Shown piece after piece: positions 1 to 10,722 of a stretch of 24,424 nt of DNA (the stretch's first letter is position 1; each line of letters starts with the position of its first letter). The notes beneath the pieces are model-generated. The model made no database searches, was not told the DNA's origin, and saw nothing but the letters and a program-made list of their open reading frames with translations. This stretch comes from an uncultured Massilia sp. (lineage in GTDB: Bacteria > Pseudomonadota > Gammaproteobacteria > Burkholderiales > Burkholderiaceae): assembly GCA_946481275.1 (NCBI GenBank), contig CAMLMV010000071.1, forward strand, positions 1 to 24,424, read 5' to 3'. A program made the position numbers and the translations under genes.

Positions 1-133
1 GTATTCGGTACTGCCTTGCTGCGCTTGCGAATCGTTTTGTTCGTCAGCAGCAGAGGAGTGAGATTATGCAGTGCTTCGCTTAACTCGTCAACCCCTCGTT
101 TTTCTGCAACACATTCGATGTAATCGATCTGAC

Positions 134-165
134 AAGCTTAACTAGTTGATTCAGTTAAACTTTTT
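134..165 (+). terminator. Probable rho-independent terminator, A+T-rich stem
   Basis: The arms AAGCTTAACT (134-143) and AGTTAAACTT (153-162) pair over 10 positions with one mismatch around a 9-nt loop. The right arm runs into five consecutive T (161-165). The stem is weak in G+C, so termination may be leaky. It would end a plus-strand transcript coming from outside the window. Confidence 0.4.
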
Positions 166-195
166 GTGCGCTGCAGAAGCAGGACGCGAACTATA

Positions 196-210
196 GCAAA
201 CCCACGGCCA
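196..210 (-). promoter_or_regulatory. Possible sigma-54 promoter pointing out of the window
   Basis: The minus strand reads TGGCCGTGGGTTTGC, with the invariant GG and GC at the right spacing but a poor match at the CACG part of the -24 box. It would transcribe leftwards. No gene starts before the window edge, so its target is unknown. The tandem operator at 320-355 lies about 150 bp upstream of its start point, further than at the other promoters here (about 86 bp). It may be fortuitous. Confidence 0.3.
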
Positions 211-245
211 CCTGCGCAAGGCCTGATTTGAAGCACCTGAAAAGC

Positions 246-261
246 TGGCATCCAGCTTGCT
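246..261 (+). promoter_or_regulatory. Possible sigma-54 promoter of the activator gene
   Basis: TGGCATCCAGCTTGCT has TGGCA and TTGCT in correct -24/-12 spacing, with GG and GC invariant. Transcription would start near 273 and give a leader of about 130 nt before the activator start codon at 406. The tandem operator (320-355) would then lie downstream of the start point. This would fit an autoregulatory site but not a standard upstream enhancer. Confidence 0.4.
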
Positions 262-319
262 TACTGTGTGTTGCATAAAACAAAGCATCGATGAAACGGA
301 ACACATTTACACGCTTGAT

Positions 320-355
320 TGTTCCGTTCTGGTACAGGTGCTACATTTGTGAACA
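320..355. promoter_or_regulatory. Tandem activator operator, copy 1 (before activator gene)
   Basis: Two 17-bp sites, TGTTCCGTTCTGGTACA (320-336) and TGCTACATTTGTGAACA (339-355), are separated by GG. Each is an imperfect palindrome of form TGT-N11-ACA. The same 17+GG+17 layout recurs at 6686-6721, 10685-10720 and 16332-16367, next to sigma-54 promoters. This copy has the two best-preserved sites of the set and lies 50 bp before the activator start codon, suggesting autoregulation or control of a divergent gene outside the window. Confidence 0.7.
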
Positions 356-405
356 GTCGATTCCCAATATAGAGCCGCGGTCCAGGGCCAACCAGGAGAC
401 TTGGA

Positions 406-2349
<1,944 letters not shown>

Positions 2350-2353
2350 ATGA

Positions 2354-3328
2354 TTAAGCGGCCGGGAAACCGGACGACTTCCAGCGCGCGCCGTCCTTGC
2401 CGATCGTGAGCAGGTCCACGCCCGGCAGGTGCGCCGCCAGCGCATGCGCGCGCCGGGCGCCCATCACCATGAATGCGGTCGACAGGCCGTCCGCTTCCAG
2501 CCCGGTGGGCGCCAGCACCGTGACGCTCGCCAGCTCCGTCGGCGAATCGCCGCTGGCCGGATCGAAGATGTGGTGGTGCCGCAGGTCCGACGTGAATGCC
2601 GATGCATAGTCGCCCGACGTGGCGACGCAGCGCCCGTCCAGCACGAGGCTCGCGGCCACGGTGTCCTCGTTGCGCGGATCGCGGATGCCCAGGTGCCACG
2701 GCCGTCCGCCCGTGCGGCCCAGCGCGCCGTATTCGCCCGTGTCGACGAGCGCATGGCGGATGCCGTGCCGGCGCAGCGCCGCCAGTGCGAGATCCGTCGC
2801 ATAGCCCTGCGCGAGGCCGTTCAACGTGATCGCCATCCCTTTGCGCGCCAGCACGACGCGTTCCGGCCCCGCCTGCACCTGCGTCCAGCCGACGAGGCGT
2901 TGCGCGCGCATGCGCTCGGACTCGGGCGGCACCCCATGCGCCGAATCGAACGCGCGCCACAGCGGTTGCACCGTGATGTCGAACGCGCCCTGCGTGAGGC
3001 GCGACAGCGTGCGCGCATGCTCCAGCACCGTCAACAGGTGCGGATCGGGGCCGTGCAGCACCTTGTCGCGGTTCAGCCGGAACACCTGGCTGGGCGGCTG
3101 GTGGAGACTCATCAGCGCATCCACGCGGCGCGCCTCGCCCAGCGCGGCGGCGATGGCCTGCTGCGCGGCTTCCGGGTCCGCGTGGCGCACGGCGATGCTG
3201 ATCGTCGTCCCGAACGCCAGCGCGGCGCCGCTGTGCAGCGGCAGCTCGTCGGCGACGGCCGCATCCACTACCGCGGCGCCGGCCATGCCGCCCAAGGTGG
3301 CGGCGATGAAGGTCCTTCTGTGCATCAT
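2354..3328 (-). CDS. apbE: ApbE-type FAD:protein FMN transferase
   Basis: ApbE enzymes move FMN from FAD onto a Ser/Thr of a target protein in the periplasm, using Mg2+. The 324-residue product has a twin-arginine-like signal (HRRTFIAATLGG, 3-14). Family landmarks follow: QGAFDITVQPLW (113-124), NGLAQGYATD (170-179), DTGEYGALG (196-204), TSGDYASAF (237-245), HHHIFDPASG (251-260) and the metal-site block EADGLSTA (278-285). Its ATG overlaps the stop of the upstream NosR-like gene (ATGA), so the two are translationally coupled. A second ATG at 3325 sits better behind AGGGG and may be the true start. The obvious substrate is the FMN-binding domain of the gene it overlaps. This is the last gene of the porin/NosR-like/apbE operon. 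Confidence 0.9.
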   Translation of the reverse strand: MMHRRTFIAATLGGMAGAAVVDAAVADELPLHSGAALAFGTTISIAVRHADPEAAQQAIAAALGEARRVDALMSLHQPPSQVFRLNRDKVLHGPDPHLLTVLEHARTLSRLTQGAFDITVQPLWRAFDSAHGVPPESERMRAQRLVGWTQVQAGPERVVLARKGMAITLNGLAQGYATDLALAALRRHGIRHALVDTGEYGALGRTGGRPWHLGIRDPRNEDTVAASLVLDGRCVATSGDYASAFTSDLRHHHIFDPASGDSPTELASVTVLAPTGLEADGLSTAFMVMGARRAHALAAHLPGVDLLTIGKDGARWKSSGFPAA

Positions 3329-5400
3329 GGTCCCCTGTCGATGACGCTGGACGCCGGCACGATCGGAATCGTCCGGCTGCGCTTCCGTTCCAATATCCGC
3401 GGCGCGCACTGTTCGTCGCTTGCGTGGATAACGACACATTCCATACATTGAAAACACTCCTCGTAGTCGACCTTCCCGCTCGGGACGATCGCGTTGTAGC
3501 CGCAGCGGTGGCGGCAGGTCTGGCACGGCGTGCCGCATTCGGCCCGGCGCGGGATCCAGTCGAGCAGGCGCGCGCGGCCCAGCAGCGCCAGCGCCGCACC
3601 GAGCGGACAGAGATAGCGGCAGAACGCCTTGTTGACGACCATGGCGACGAGCAGCAGGCCAGCGGCATACGCGACGAACGGCCAGGCGCGCACGAAGTTC
3701 AGCGTGATCGCGGTCTTGAACGGCTCCAGCTCGACGAGCCGGTCGGCCTGCGCGGGCGCCCACACGGCGGCCAGCAGGATCGCGGCCAGCACGCCGTATT
3801 TCACACGCTTCAGGCGCGCATCGAGCACGCGCCGCACCACGACCTGCGGCAGCCGCAGCGCCTGTCCGGCCAGGCCCGCGAATTCCTGCAGCGCGCCGAA
3901 CGGGCACAGCCAGCCACAGAACGTGCCACGTCCCCAGATGAACAGCGAGACGAGCACGAACGCCCACAGCGCCACGGTCATCGGATCGAACAACAGGTAA
4001 TCGAGCCCTCGCCCCCCGCGCAGCGCCTGCACGACGCCGGTGAGATTGACGATGGACAGCTGCGCCTGCGCCGCATAGCCGATAAAGCCGATGGTGAACA
4101 GCAGCCATGCGCGACGCAGCCAGGCGAAGCGGCGCGCATGCGCCACGAGCCAGCGCTGCTGCCACAGCGCCACCGCAAGCAGCGCCAGCGCCACGCCCAG
4201 CACGGCCAGCTGCACGCGGCGCGCCTTCCAGCTGGCCTGCCACGCTGGCGCGGCGCTTTCGGGCGCGATGTAATATGCCTCCGGCAGGCGATACGAGAAC
4301 CCGATCTCGCGCGTGATCCGCTCCGGGTACACGATGCCCTTGCTGCGCGTGACCGGCAGCGCGAAGTCGAGCGCGCGCGCCGGATCGAGTCCAGCCTGGG
4401 CGATGACGCGCAACAGCAGCATCTCATCGGCCGGCAGGTGCACGCCGTCGGCCAGGCGCGGTTCGAGATCGAGGTCGCGCATCTCCACCGGCAGGCGATC
4501 CTGGCGCAGCACGATGCCGCGCGGGACGCTGCCGCGCACGAAGTCCGCGCCGGTGAGCGTATGCGGACCGGCCGTTAGCACGAGCAGCGCGTGGTCGCCC
4601 GGCTCCAGCCTGCCCTGCAACCGGTTCCACGTGCGCGGCGCCAGCAGGTTGCGGCCGACGGCCGGCACCGAAGCCCAGGCCACCCACAGATCGATGAAGA
4701 CATCGTCCGGCTGCGCGAGCGCCTGCGCATCCAGTCCCGCGCCGGCGCTGCCCGCGAACAGCTGCTCGACATCGCCCATGCGCACGCGGACATGGCGTAC
4801 CAACCCCGCATCGAGCATCTCCTGCAGCGACATCGGCATGAACACGTCATCGCGAATACGGCCGATACGGCCCGGATCGCGTCCCTGCGCAAAACCGAGT
4901 TTGGCGCGCCCGACCTTCAGCGCGGCCGACAGGACGCTCTGGTTGATGATGCGGACGGACGCCGTCGCCTTCGACACGCCGTCCAAGGCGCCCTTCCCGC
5001 CGCCCACCGTGATCCCCTGCCCCAGCGACCGCCCGCGGTACTGCTGCAGGAACTCGCGCAGCGGCGCCTCGCCCAGCCCTTCCAGGAAGACGGGTTCATG
5101 CTGCGACAGCACGGCCACGTCGAGGAAGGTGCCCTTCGGATCGATGACCACGAGGAGGTTCGGGGGCACGCCGGCGAAGCCCGGTACTGGGGCCAGGTCC
5201 GCGGATTCGAACGCGTAGCCGACGAGTTCCGTCGCCGTGCCGTTCTGCTTGAACAGCGGCCAGGCAGGGACGTCGGCCGCCTGCTCGCCGACGATCAGCG
5301 GCGCAGGGAAGCGCCGCGCCAGCTCCGCCTGCGTCAGCGTGCCGGCGTGCGCCGCAGCGCACACCAGAAGCCAGCAGATGACAAGGCGGAGCAGGTTCAT
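3325..5400 (-). CDS. NosR/NirI-family FMN-binding polyferredoxin membrane protein
   Basis: The 691-residue product has the layout of NosR, which passes electrons across the inner membrane to periplasmic partners. A signal peptide (about 1-19) leads to a periplasmic FMN-binding domain. That domain holds DGVSKATAS (140-148), a variant of the Dxx(S/T)GA(T/S) flavinylation motif with Lys replacing Gly; T146 is the likely FMN site. Membrane helices follow at about 397-413, 431-447, 474-490, 534-550 and 575-590. Two CxxxCP motifs (C495/C499 and C594/C598) flank them. A C-terminal ferredoxin-like part has C622, C626, C629, C633 and C649, C652, C655, C665. It starts 7 bp after the porin stop and overlaps apbE. 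No nos or nir genes are nearby, so a role in denitrification is unlikely here. The context instead links it to periplasmic alcohol oxidation; that role is inference. Confidence 0.88.
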   Translation of the reverse strand: MNLLRLVICWLLVCAAAHAGTLTQAELARRFPAPLIVGEQAADVPAWPLFKQNGTATELVGYAFESADLAPVPGFAGVPPNLLVVIDPKGTFLDVAVLSQHEPVFLEGLGEAPLREFLQQYRGRSLGQGITVGGGKGALDGVSKATASVRIINQSVLSAALKVGRAKLGFAQGRDPGRIGRIRDDVFMPMSLQEMLDAGLVRHVRVRMGDVEQLFAGSAGAGLDAQALAQPDDVFIDLWVAWASVPAVGRNLLAPRTWNRLQGRLEPGDHALLVLTAGPHTLTGADFVRGSVPRGIVLRQDRLPVEMRDLDLEPRLADGVHLPADEMLLLRVIAQAGLDPARALDFALPVTRSKGIVYPERITREIGFSYRLPEAYYIAPESAAPAWQASWKARRVQLAVLGVALALLAVALWQQRWLVAHARRFAWLRRAWLLFTIGFIGYAAQAQLSIVNLTGVVQALRGGRGLDYLLFDPMTVALWAFVLVSLFIWGRGTFCGWLCPFGALQEFAGLAGQALRLPQVVVRRVLDARLKRVKYGVLAAILLAAVWAPAQADRLVELEPFKTAITLNFVRAWPFVAYAAGLLLVAMVVNKAFCRYLCPLGAALALLGRARLLDWIPRRAECGTPCQTCRHRCGYNAIVPSGKVDYEECFQCMECVVIHASDEQCAPRILERKRSRTIPIVPASSVIDRGP

Positions 5401-5407
5401 GGCGGCG

Positions 5408-6568
5408 TCAGAAGAAGATGATGCCGCCGACCGAGCCGCCGTTCATGCGCGCGGTGGCGCCGCCGAAGCCCTTCGAGCGGGTCTGCCCGACCTCGGCCAC
5501 CAGCGTGATCGCGCTGTTCAGCGCATAGTAGGCGCCGGCCGTCAGGTTGGCATTCGACTTCAGGCCGCCCGTGCCGACGGTGTTGTCGTCGTTGGCGCTG
5601 CGGCCCCACGACAGGCCCAGCTTGAGCGCGTCGGTCGTCTTGAACGTGCCCTGCACGAGGAAGTTCTTCGATCGGACATCGCCCTGGTCGGCGTCGGACA
5701 GGATGCCCAGCGCGCGGCCCGTCTGCGCGTTGACCAGGAGACCGGCCGCGCCCAGCTGGTACGACGCGCCGGCTTCGAAGCCGTTCATCGTGAGGTCGCC
5801 CGCGCCGGCCGTCTGCGACTCGAAGCGCTGGGTCTTCGCGCCCAGCCAGGCCTTGAAGCCGTCCTGTTCGAACGAGAGGCGCGCCTGCACCTGCGGGCTC
5901 GAACGGGTGGAGTAGCGCGGACCGGCGATGACCGGCGTGTCGGACACGGGGCTCATCACGCCGAAGTCGAAGCCGATGCCGGCGTCGTTCCTGGGCGTGC
6001 TGTAGACAATCTGGCCATACGTGCCCAGGTAGCTATAGCCGGCGCCGATGTGGCCCAGCGTGACGCGGCCGCGCTGCGTCGCCTGTACGGGCGCGCCGGC
6101 GCCGACGAGGGTCATGTCGTTCAGGATCGCGTTGGCGCCGAAGATGCCGTAGTCGCGGCCCAGCTTGAACGTGCCGAGATCCGCGCGGCCGAACGTAAAG
6201 TAAGCCTGGCGCACGTCGACCGTGCTGTTCTGGGCGATCGCGCTGTCCGTCGCCGTGGCGGCGTAGATGCCGATCTTGGCGCTGACGTCGAAACCGCCCT
6301 GCGTCGACGACACGGACGTCACGAGGCCGCTGGGCAGCAGGCCGTTGCCGATGGTGGTGCGGTGATCCTCGCCGCCACAGCCGAGGGCGCGGCCGGCCAG
6401 CGCCAGTCCGCCGACGGCGTCGCCGCTGCACGACACGCCCGTGTAGTAGGCGTTGACGATGCCGCCGACGTTGACCGTCCAGTCGCCGGCCTTCAGGTCG
6501 ACCGCGTGGGCCTGCTGCGCGCAGGCGCCGATCGAGGCCAGGGCGGCCAGTACGTAAACCTTCTTCAT
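5408..6568 (-). CDS. Gram-negative trimeric porin
   Basis: This is a 386-residue outer-membrane porin of the Burkholderiales type (Porin_4-like). It has a signal peptide ending at about residue 22 (AQQAHA-VDLKAGDW), the usual N-terminal strand GDWTVNVGGIVNAYY, many amphipathic beta-strands, a PEFG-loop-like FGRADLGTFKLGRDYGIFG region, and a terminal Phe (GGIIFF), the sorting signal for the BAM complex. The start was placed at 6568 because MKKVYVLAALA begins a classic signal peptide with AGGAGA just upstream. A longer open frame to 6838 would cross the upstream operator and terminator. It is the first gene of an operon with the NosR-like gene and apbE, under a sigma-54 promoter at 6629-6643. 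By inference it admits alcohol, PQQ or another small substrate. Confidence 0.88.
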   Translation of the reverse strand: MKKVYVLAALASIGACAQQAHAVDLKAGDWTVNVGGIVNAYYTGVSCSGDAVGGLALAGRALGCGGEDHRTTIGNGLLPSGLVTSVSSTQGGFDVSAKIGIYAATATDSAIAQNSTVDVRQAYFTFGRADLGTFKLGRDYGIFGANAILNDMTLVGAGAPVQATQRGRVTLGHIGAGYSYLGTYGQIVYSTPRNDAGIGFDFGVMSPVSDTPVIAGPRYSTRSSPQVQARLSFEQDGFKAWLGAKTQRFESQTAGAGDLTMNGFEAGASYQLGAAGLLVNAQTGRALGILSDADQGDVRSKNFLVQGTFKTTDALKLGLSWGRSANDDNTVGTGGLKSNANLTAGAYYALNSAITLVAEVGQTRSKGFGGATARMNGGSVGGIIFF

Positions 6569-6599
6569 TTGTCTCCTCGCTTTCTTGTTTGTAGTGGAA

Positions 6600-6616
6600 T
6601 ACATCGTTGAGATGTA
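6600..6616. repeat. Perfect inverted repeat at the porin transcription start
   Basis: TACATC (6600-6605) and GATGTA (6611-6616) form a perfect 6-5-6 palindrome over the predicted start point (about 6617) of the porin operon. It overlaps the GATGTACCGA block (6611-6620), which also occurs at the exaC start point in the opposite relative orientation. It could be a second regulator site or a leader hairpin. Confidence 0.4.
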
Positions 6617-6628
6617 CCGACAGTGATG

Positions 6629-6643
6629 GCAAGTTGCGTGCCC
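6629..6643 (-). promoter_or_regulatory. Sigma-54 promoter of porin/NosR-like/apbE operon
   Basis: The minus strand reads GGGCACGCAACTTGC, one mismatch from TGGCACG-N4-TTGC, with GG and GC in the correct spacing. The predicted start is near 6617, 49 nt before the porin ATG. The tandem operator at 6686-6721 begins 57 bp from the -12 GC, the same distance as at exaC. Confidence 0.75.
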
Positions 6644-6685
6644 GGTCGTTGCACGGGGGAGAGCGCGTCGAGAAGGTGTTTCTGC

Positions 6686-6721
6686 TGTAGCGAATCGGAT
6701 CAGGTGTTGCAGTTTTGACCG
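6686..6721. promoter_or_regulatory. Tandem activator operator, copy 2 (porin operon)
   Basis: TGTAGCGAATCGGATCA (6686-6702), GG, then TGTTGCAGTTTTGACCG (6705-6721). Both left half-sites (TGTnnC) are intact; the right half-sites are degenerate (TCA and CCG for ACA). The layout and the distance to the sigma-54 promoter equal those at exaC and pedF, which is the main support. Confidence 0.6.
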
Positions 6722-6753
6722 TCCGCACACGGAAACGATATAAACGATATAAA

Positions 6754-6780
6754 TAAAAAAACCGCGGCCGAAGCCGCGGC
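6754..6780 (-). terminator. Rho-independent terminator of exaC/DUF779/PQQ-ADH operon
   Basis: Read on the minus strand, CCGCGGC-TTCG-GCCGCGG forms a perfect 7-bp G+C stem with a UUCG-type tetraloop, followed by seven T. It lies about 75 bp after the alcohol dehydrogenase stop. It separates that operon from the porin operon, whose own promoter starts downstream. Confidence 0.92.
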
Positions 6781-6854
6781 AAAACAGGGTCTTGACGCCG
6801 GCCGCCGCCGCAGCCGATGCATAACCCTCCCTGACCACTTACCTGGAGTTCAAA

Positions 6855-8600
6855 TCAAATCCTGGCGGCGAGCTTAAAGACCCAGACCGAGCCGCCCTGC
6901 TCCAGGAAGTTGACCTTCTTCGCGACTTCGCCGCCCCACAGCGGCACCGCACCGCCCCAGCCGGAGACGACGGCCACGTATTGCACGCCGCCGTCTTCCC
7001 ACGTCACCGGCGGCGCGACGACGCCGGAACCGGTCTGGAACTTCCACAGCTCTTTACCCGACTTCGCGTCGACCGCCTTCAGGTAGCCTTCCGGCGTGCC
7101 GTAGAACACGAGGCCGCCGGCCGTCGTCATCACGCCGCCCCACAGCGGAGCCGAGTTCTTGTTCTCCCAGACGATCTTGCCCGTCCTGGGATCCACGGCA
7201 CGCAGCGCGCCGATGTAATCCTCGTTCAGCGGCTTGATCGTGAAGCCGGCGCCGAGGTAAGCACCACCCTTCTTGTACGTGATCGGCTCGTTCCAGATCT
7301 CCATGCCCCACTCGTTGGCGGGCACGTAGAACAGGCCGGTCTGCGGGCTGTACGCCATCGGCATCTGGTTCTTCGCACCGAGGAAGGCCGGCGCGGCGAA
7401 CACGGTCGAACCCTTCTTGCCGTCGCCCTTCGTCGGATCGCTGGGGCGGTTGGCGGCGATGAAGTTCGGGCGGCCCGTCTTGAGGTCGATGCTGCTCGCC
7501 CACGTGATCTTGTTCACGAACGGGAAGGCATTGGCAAGCTGGCCCGTCTTCGCGTCGATCACGTAGAAGAAGCCGTTGCGGTCGGCCTTGCCGCCGTAGC
7601 GCTTGCCGTTCATGTCGAACGTGACGAATTCGTTGGCGCCGTCGAAGTCCCACGAATCGTTCGGCGTGCTCTGGTAGGCCCACTTGATCTGGCCCGTCGT
7701 CGGATCCAGCGCGACGGTCGACGACGAATACAGGTTGTCGCCGGGGCGCAGGTGGCTGTTCCACGGCGCCGGGTTGCCGGTGCCGAAGTAGGCGAGGCCC
7801 GTGGCCGGGTCATACGTGCCGCCCATCCAGGTCGACGCGCCGCCCGTCTTCCACAGCTCGCCCGGCCAGCTCTTGTTCACGGTGCCCGTGATACCGGCCT
7901 CGGTGGCCTTGCCGTCCTTGTCGTACTTGTAGCCCATATGGCCTTCGACGGTCGGACGCGTCCACAGCAGCTCGCCCGTCAGCGGATCGCGGCCTTCCAC
8001 GCGGCCGACGATGCCGAATTCGCCGCCGGAGACGCCTGTGATCAGCACGCCCTTGGCGATCAGCGGCGCGGCCGTCATGGAGTAGCCGGCCGCATAGTCG
8101 TCGACCTTTTCCTTCCACACGATCTTGCCGGTGTTCTGGTCGAGGGCGACGAGTTGCGCATCCAGCGTGCCGAAGATGACCAGGTTGCCGTACACGGCGG
8201 CGCCGCGGTTGACGACGTCGCAGCAGGGCATGATCGCTTCCGGCAGCCGGTGCTCGTACTTCCACAGTTTATTCCCCGTCTTCAGGTCGATCGCGAAGAT
8301 GCGCGAATACGACGCGGTGACGAACATCTTGCCGTTGGCGATGATGGGCTGCGACTCCTGCCCCCGCTGCTTCTCGCCGCCGAACGAGAACGACCAGGCC
8401 GGGACCAGCTGGCCGACGGTCTTCGTGTTGATCTGGGTGAGCGTCGAATAGCGCTGACCCTGCGTACCCATGCCGAAGGACAGCACGTTCTTCGTGTCCT
8501 TGGCCGAGTTCTCGATCATCGCGTTGGTGATGTCGGCCGCCTGGGCGATGAACGCCAGCGGGGCGAGTCCTGCGAGCAGGATGGTCATTCTCGTCTTCAT
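6855..8600 (-). CDS. PQQ-dependent alcohol dehydrogenase (quinoprotein), predicted lanthanide type
   Basis: This periplasmic quinoprotein oxidises primary alcohols such as ethanol and passes electrons to a c-type cytochrome (here probably PedF). The 581-residue product has a signal peptide (1-21, cleaved after AQA) and an eight-bladed propeller. Active-site features visible are the vicinal disulfide C126-C127 (PCCDVVNRG), E194 (SGGEFG), N276 (GTGNPAPWN), catalytic D318 and D320 in SWDFDG (316-321). Length and motifs match the methanol/ethanol family (PedE/PedH/ExaA). The second Asp, two residues after the catalytic one, marks lanthanide-dependent members (XoxF, PedH); calcium enzymes have Ala or Ser there. 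The start is supported by AAAGGAGAC upstream. It is the last gene of an operon after the aldehyde dehydrogenase and DUF779. Confidence 0.95.
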   Translation of the reverse strand: MKTRMTILLAGLAPLAFIAQAADITNAMIENSAKDTKNVLSFGMGTQGQRYSTLTQINTKTVGQLVPAWSFSFGGEKQRGQESQPIIANGKMFVTASYSRIFAIDLKTGNKLWKYEHRLPEAIMPCCDVVNRGAAVYGNLVIFGTLDAQLVALDQNTGKIVWKEKVDDYAAGYSMTAAPLIAKGVLITGVSGGEFGIVGRVEGRDPLTGELLWTRPTVEGHMGYKYDKDGKATEAGITGTVNKSWPGELWKTGGASTWMGGTYDPATGLAYFGTGNPAPWNSHLRPGDNLYSSSTVALDPTTGQIKWAYQSTPNDSWDFDGANEFVTFDMNGKRYGGKADRNGFFYVIDAKTGQLANAFPFVNKITWASSIDLKTGRPNFIAANRPSDPTKGDGKKGSTVFAAPAFLGAKNQMPMAYSPQTGLFYVPANEWGMEIWNEPITYKKGGAYLGAGFTIKPLNEDYIGALRAVDPRTGKIVWENKNSAPLWGGVMTTAGGLVFYGTPEGYLKAVDAKSGKELWKFQTGSGVVAPPVTWEDGGVQYVAVVSGWGGAVPLWGGEVAKKVNFLEQGGSVWVFKLAARI

Positions 8601-8631
8601 GCTTGTCTCCTTTGTTGTCGTTATGAGTTAC

Positions 8632-9012
8632 TCAAGGTCCGGGCGCCTGGCTGCGCAGCTGGCCGTTTTCCTCGTCCGTGAACAGGCGCGAGCGCGTGAG
8701 GAAGCGCCGGCCCGTGCCGTTATCGAGCGAGAACATGCCGCCGTTGCCTTCCACCACATCGATGATCAGCTGGGTGTGTTCCCAGTAACCGAACTGCTCC
8801 AGCCCGATGTAGAACGGTGCGCCGTCCAGGTTGCCCAGGTAGACGTCCGTGTCGGACAGGTCGAACTCCCCGGCGGCGTAGCACATCGGCGTGCTGCCGT
8901 CGCAGCAGCCGCCGGACTGGAAAAACATCAGCGGCCCGTGGCGCCGCCGCAGCTCGCCGATGAAGGCCAGCGCGGCGGGGGTCGCCGTCACACGTTCGAT
9001 ATTGGTTGTCAT
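8632..9012 (-). CDS. DUF779 protein (acetaldehyde dehydrogenase-associated)
   Basis: This is a 126-residue protein of the DUF779 family, which is nearly always coded next to ExaC/AcoD-type aldehyde dehydrogenases. Its biochemical role is not known to me. It shows the family's Cys-rich signature QSGGCCDGSTPMC (about 32-44) and later YWEHTQLIIDVVEGNGGMFSL (about 81-101). The cysteines suggest metal binding or redox chemistry; no signal peptide is seen, so it should be cytoplasmic. It lies 21 bp after the aldehyde dehydrogenase stop and 31 bp before the alcohol dehydrogenase, in one operon. It thus links the cytoplasmic and periplasmic oxidation steps. Confidence 0.9.
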   Translation of the reverse strand: MTTNIERVTATPAALAFIGELRRRHGPLMFFQSGGCCDGSTPMCYAAGEFDLSDTDVYLGNLDGAPFYIGLEQFGYWEHTQLIIDVVEGNGGMFSLDNGTGRRFLTRSRLFTDEENGQLRSQAPGP

Positions 9013-9033
9013 GGCGCCCCTGGTGCTCGGTAC

Positions 9034-10554
<1,521 letters not shown>

Positions 10555-10608
10555 GTCATCCTCTTTCACTATGAGTTGGAATAGGCCGTTGCCGGCGCAG
10601 ATGTTTGT

Positions 10609-10620
10609 TCGGTACATCCC
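10609..10620 (-). promoter_or_regulatory. Conserved start-point element, exaC copy
   Basis: The minus strand reads GGGATGTACCGA, beginning 8 nt after the -12 GC. Near-identical blocks occupy the same place at pedF (GGGATAGACCGA, 16257-16268) and the beta-propeller gene (GGGAGTACCGA, 11683-11693). It may be a conserved initially transcribed sequence or a second protein site. Confidence 0.45.
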
Positions 10621-10627
10621 TTCTTTC

Positions 10628-10642
10628 GCAAACCCCGTGCCA
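10628..10642 (-). promoter_or_regulatory. Sigma-54 promoter of exaC operon
   Basis: The minus strand reads TGGCACGGGGTTTGC, a full match to TGGCACG-N4-TTGC. The predicted start is near 10616, giving a 62-nt leader. A tandem operator begins 57 bp from the -12 GC. Confidence 0.88.
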
Positions 10643-10684
10643 GCCCGCTTTCCCCTGTTTTTGCCGTCCTGGGCCGCCTGGCGC

Positions 10685-10720
10685 CGGCCGTTTCTGGTAC
10701 AGGTGTCACAAACTTGAACA
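10685..10720. promoter_or_regulatory. Tandem activator operator, copy 3 (exaC operon)
   Basis: CGGCCGTTTCTGGTACA (10685-10701), GG, then TGTCACAAACTTGAACA (10704-10720). The second site is a good TGT-N11-ACA palindrome; the first keeps only its right half (CTGGTACA, identical to copy 1). Positions 10692-10721 and 328-356 share TTCTGGTACAGGTG and TGAACAG. The element sits about 86 bp upstream of the predicted start, a standard enhancer distance. Confidence 0.75.
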
Positions 10721-10722
10721 GG

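Larger units (their letters stand above)
1..245. other. A+T-rich non-coding left edge
   Basis: No credible coding region is seen on either strand. Base composition is clearly richer in A+T than the rest of the window. Two similar short blocks occur at about 47-70 and 173-196, each with an AGCAG..G core followed by a GCGAACTATAG/GTGAGATTATG-type tail. They look like imperfect copies of a family-specific intergenic repeat, but I cannot confirm that without a genome search. The stretch probably belongs to the end of a locus lying left of the window. Confidence 0.45.

Noticed and set aside
3325..5400. True denitrification regulator NosR
   Set aside because: No nosZ, nosD or other nos genes occur nearby, and the gene is bound to a porin and ApbE inside the alcohol-oxidation regulon.
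6569..6838. N-terminal extension of the porin
   Set aside because: It would cross the terminator, the operator and the sigma-54 promoter, and would bury the signal peptide.
10555..10617. N-terminal extension of the aldehyde dehydrogenase
   Set aside because: The ATG at 10617 lies at the predicted transcription start, and the 506-residue form matches the family length with its own ribosome site.
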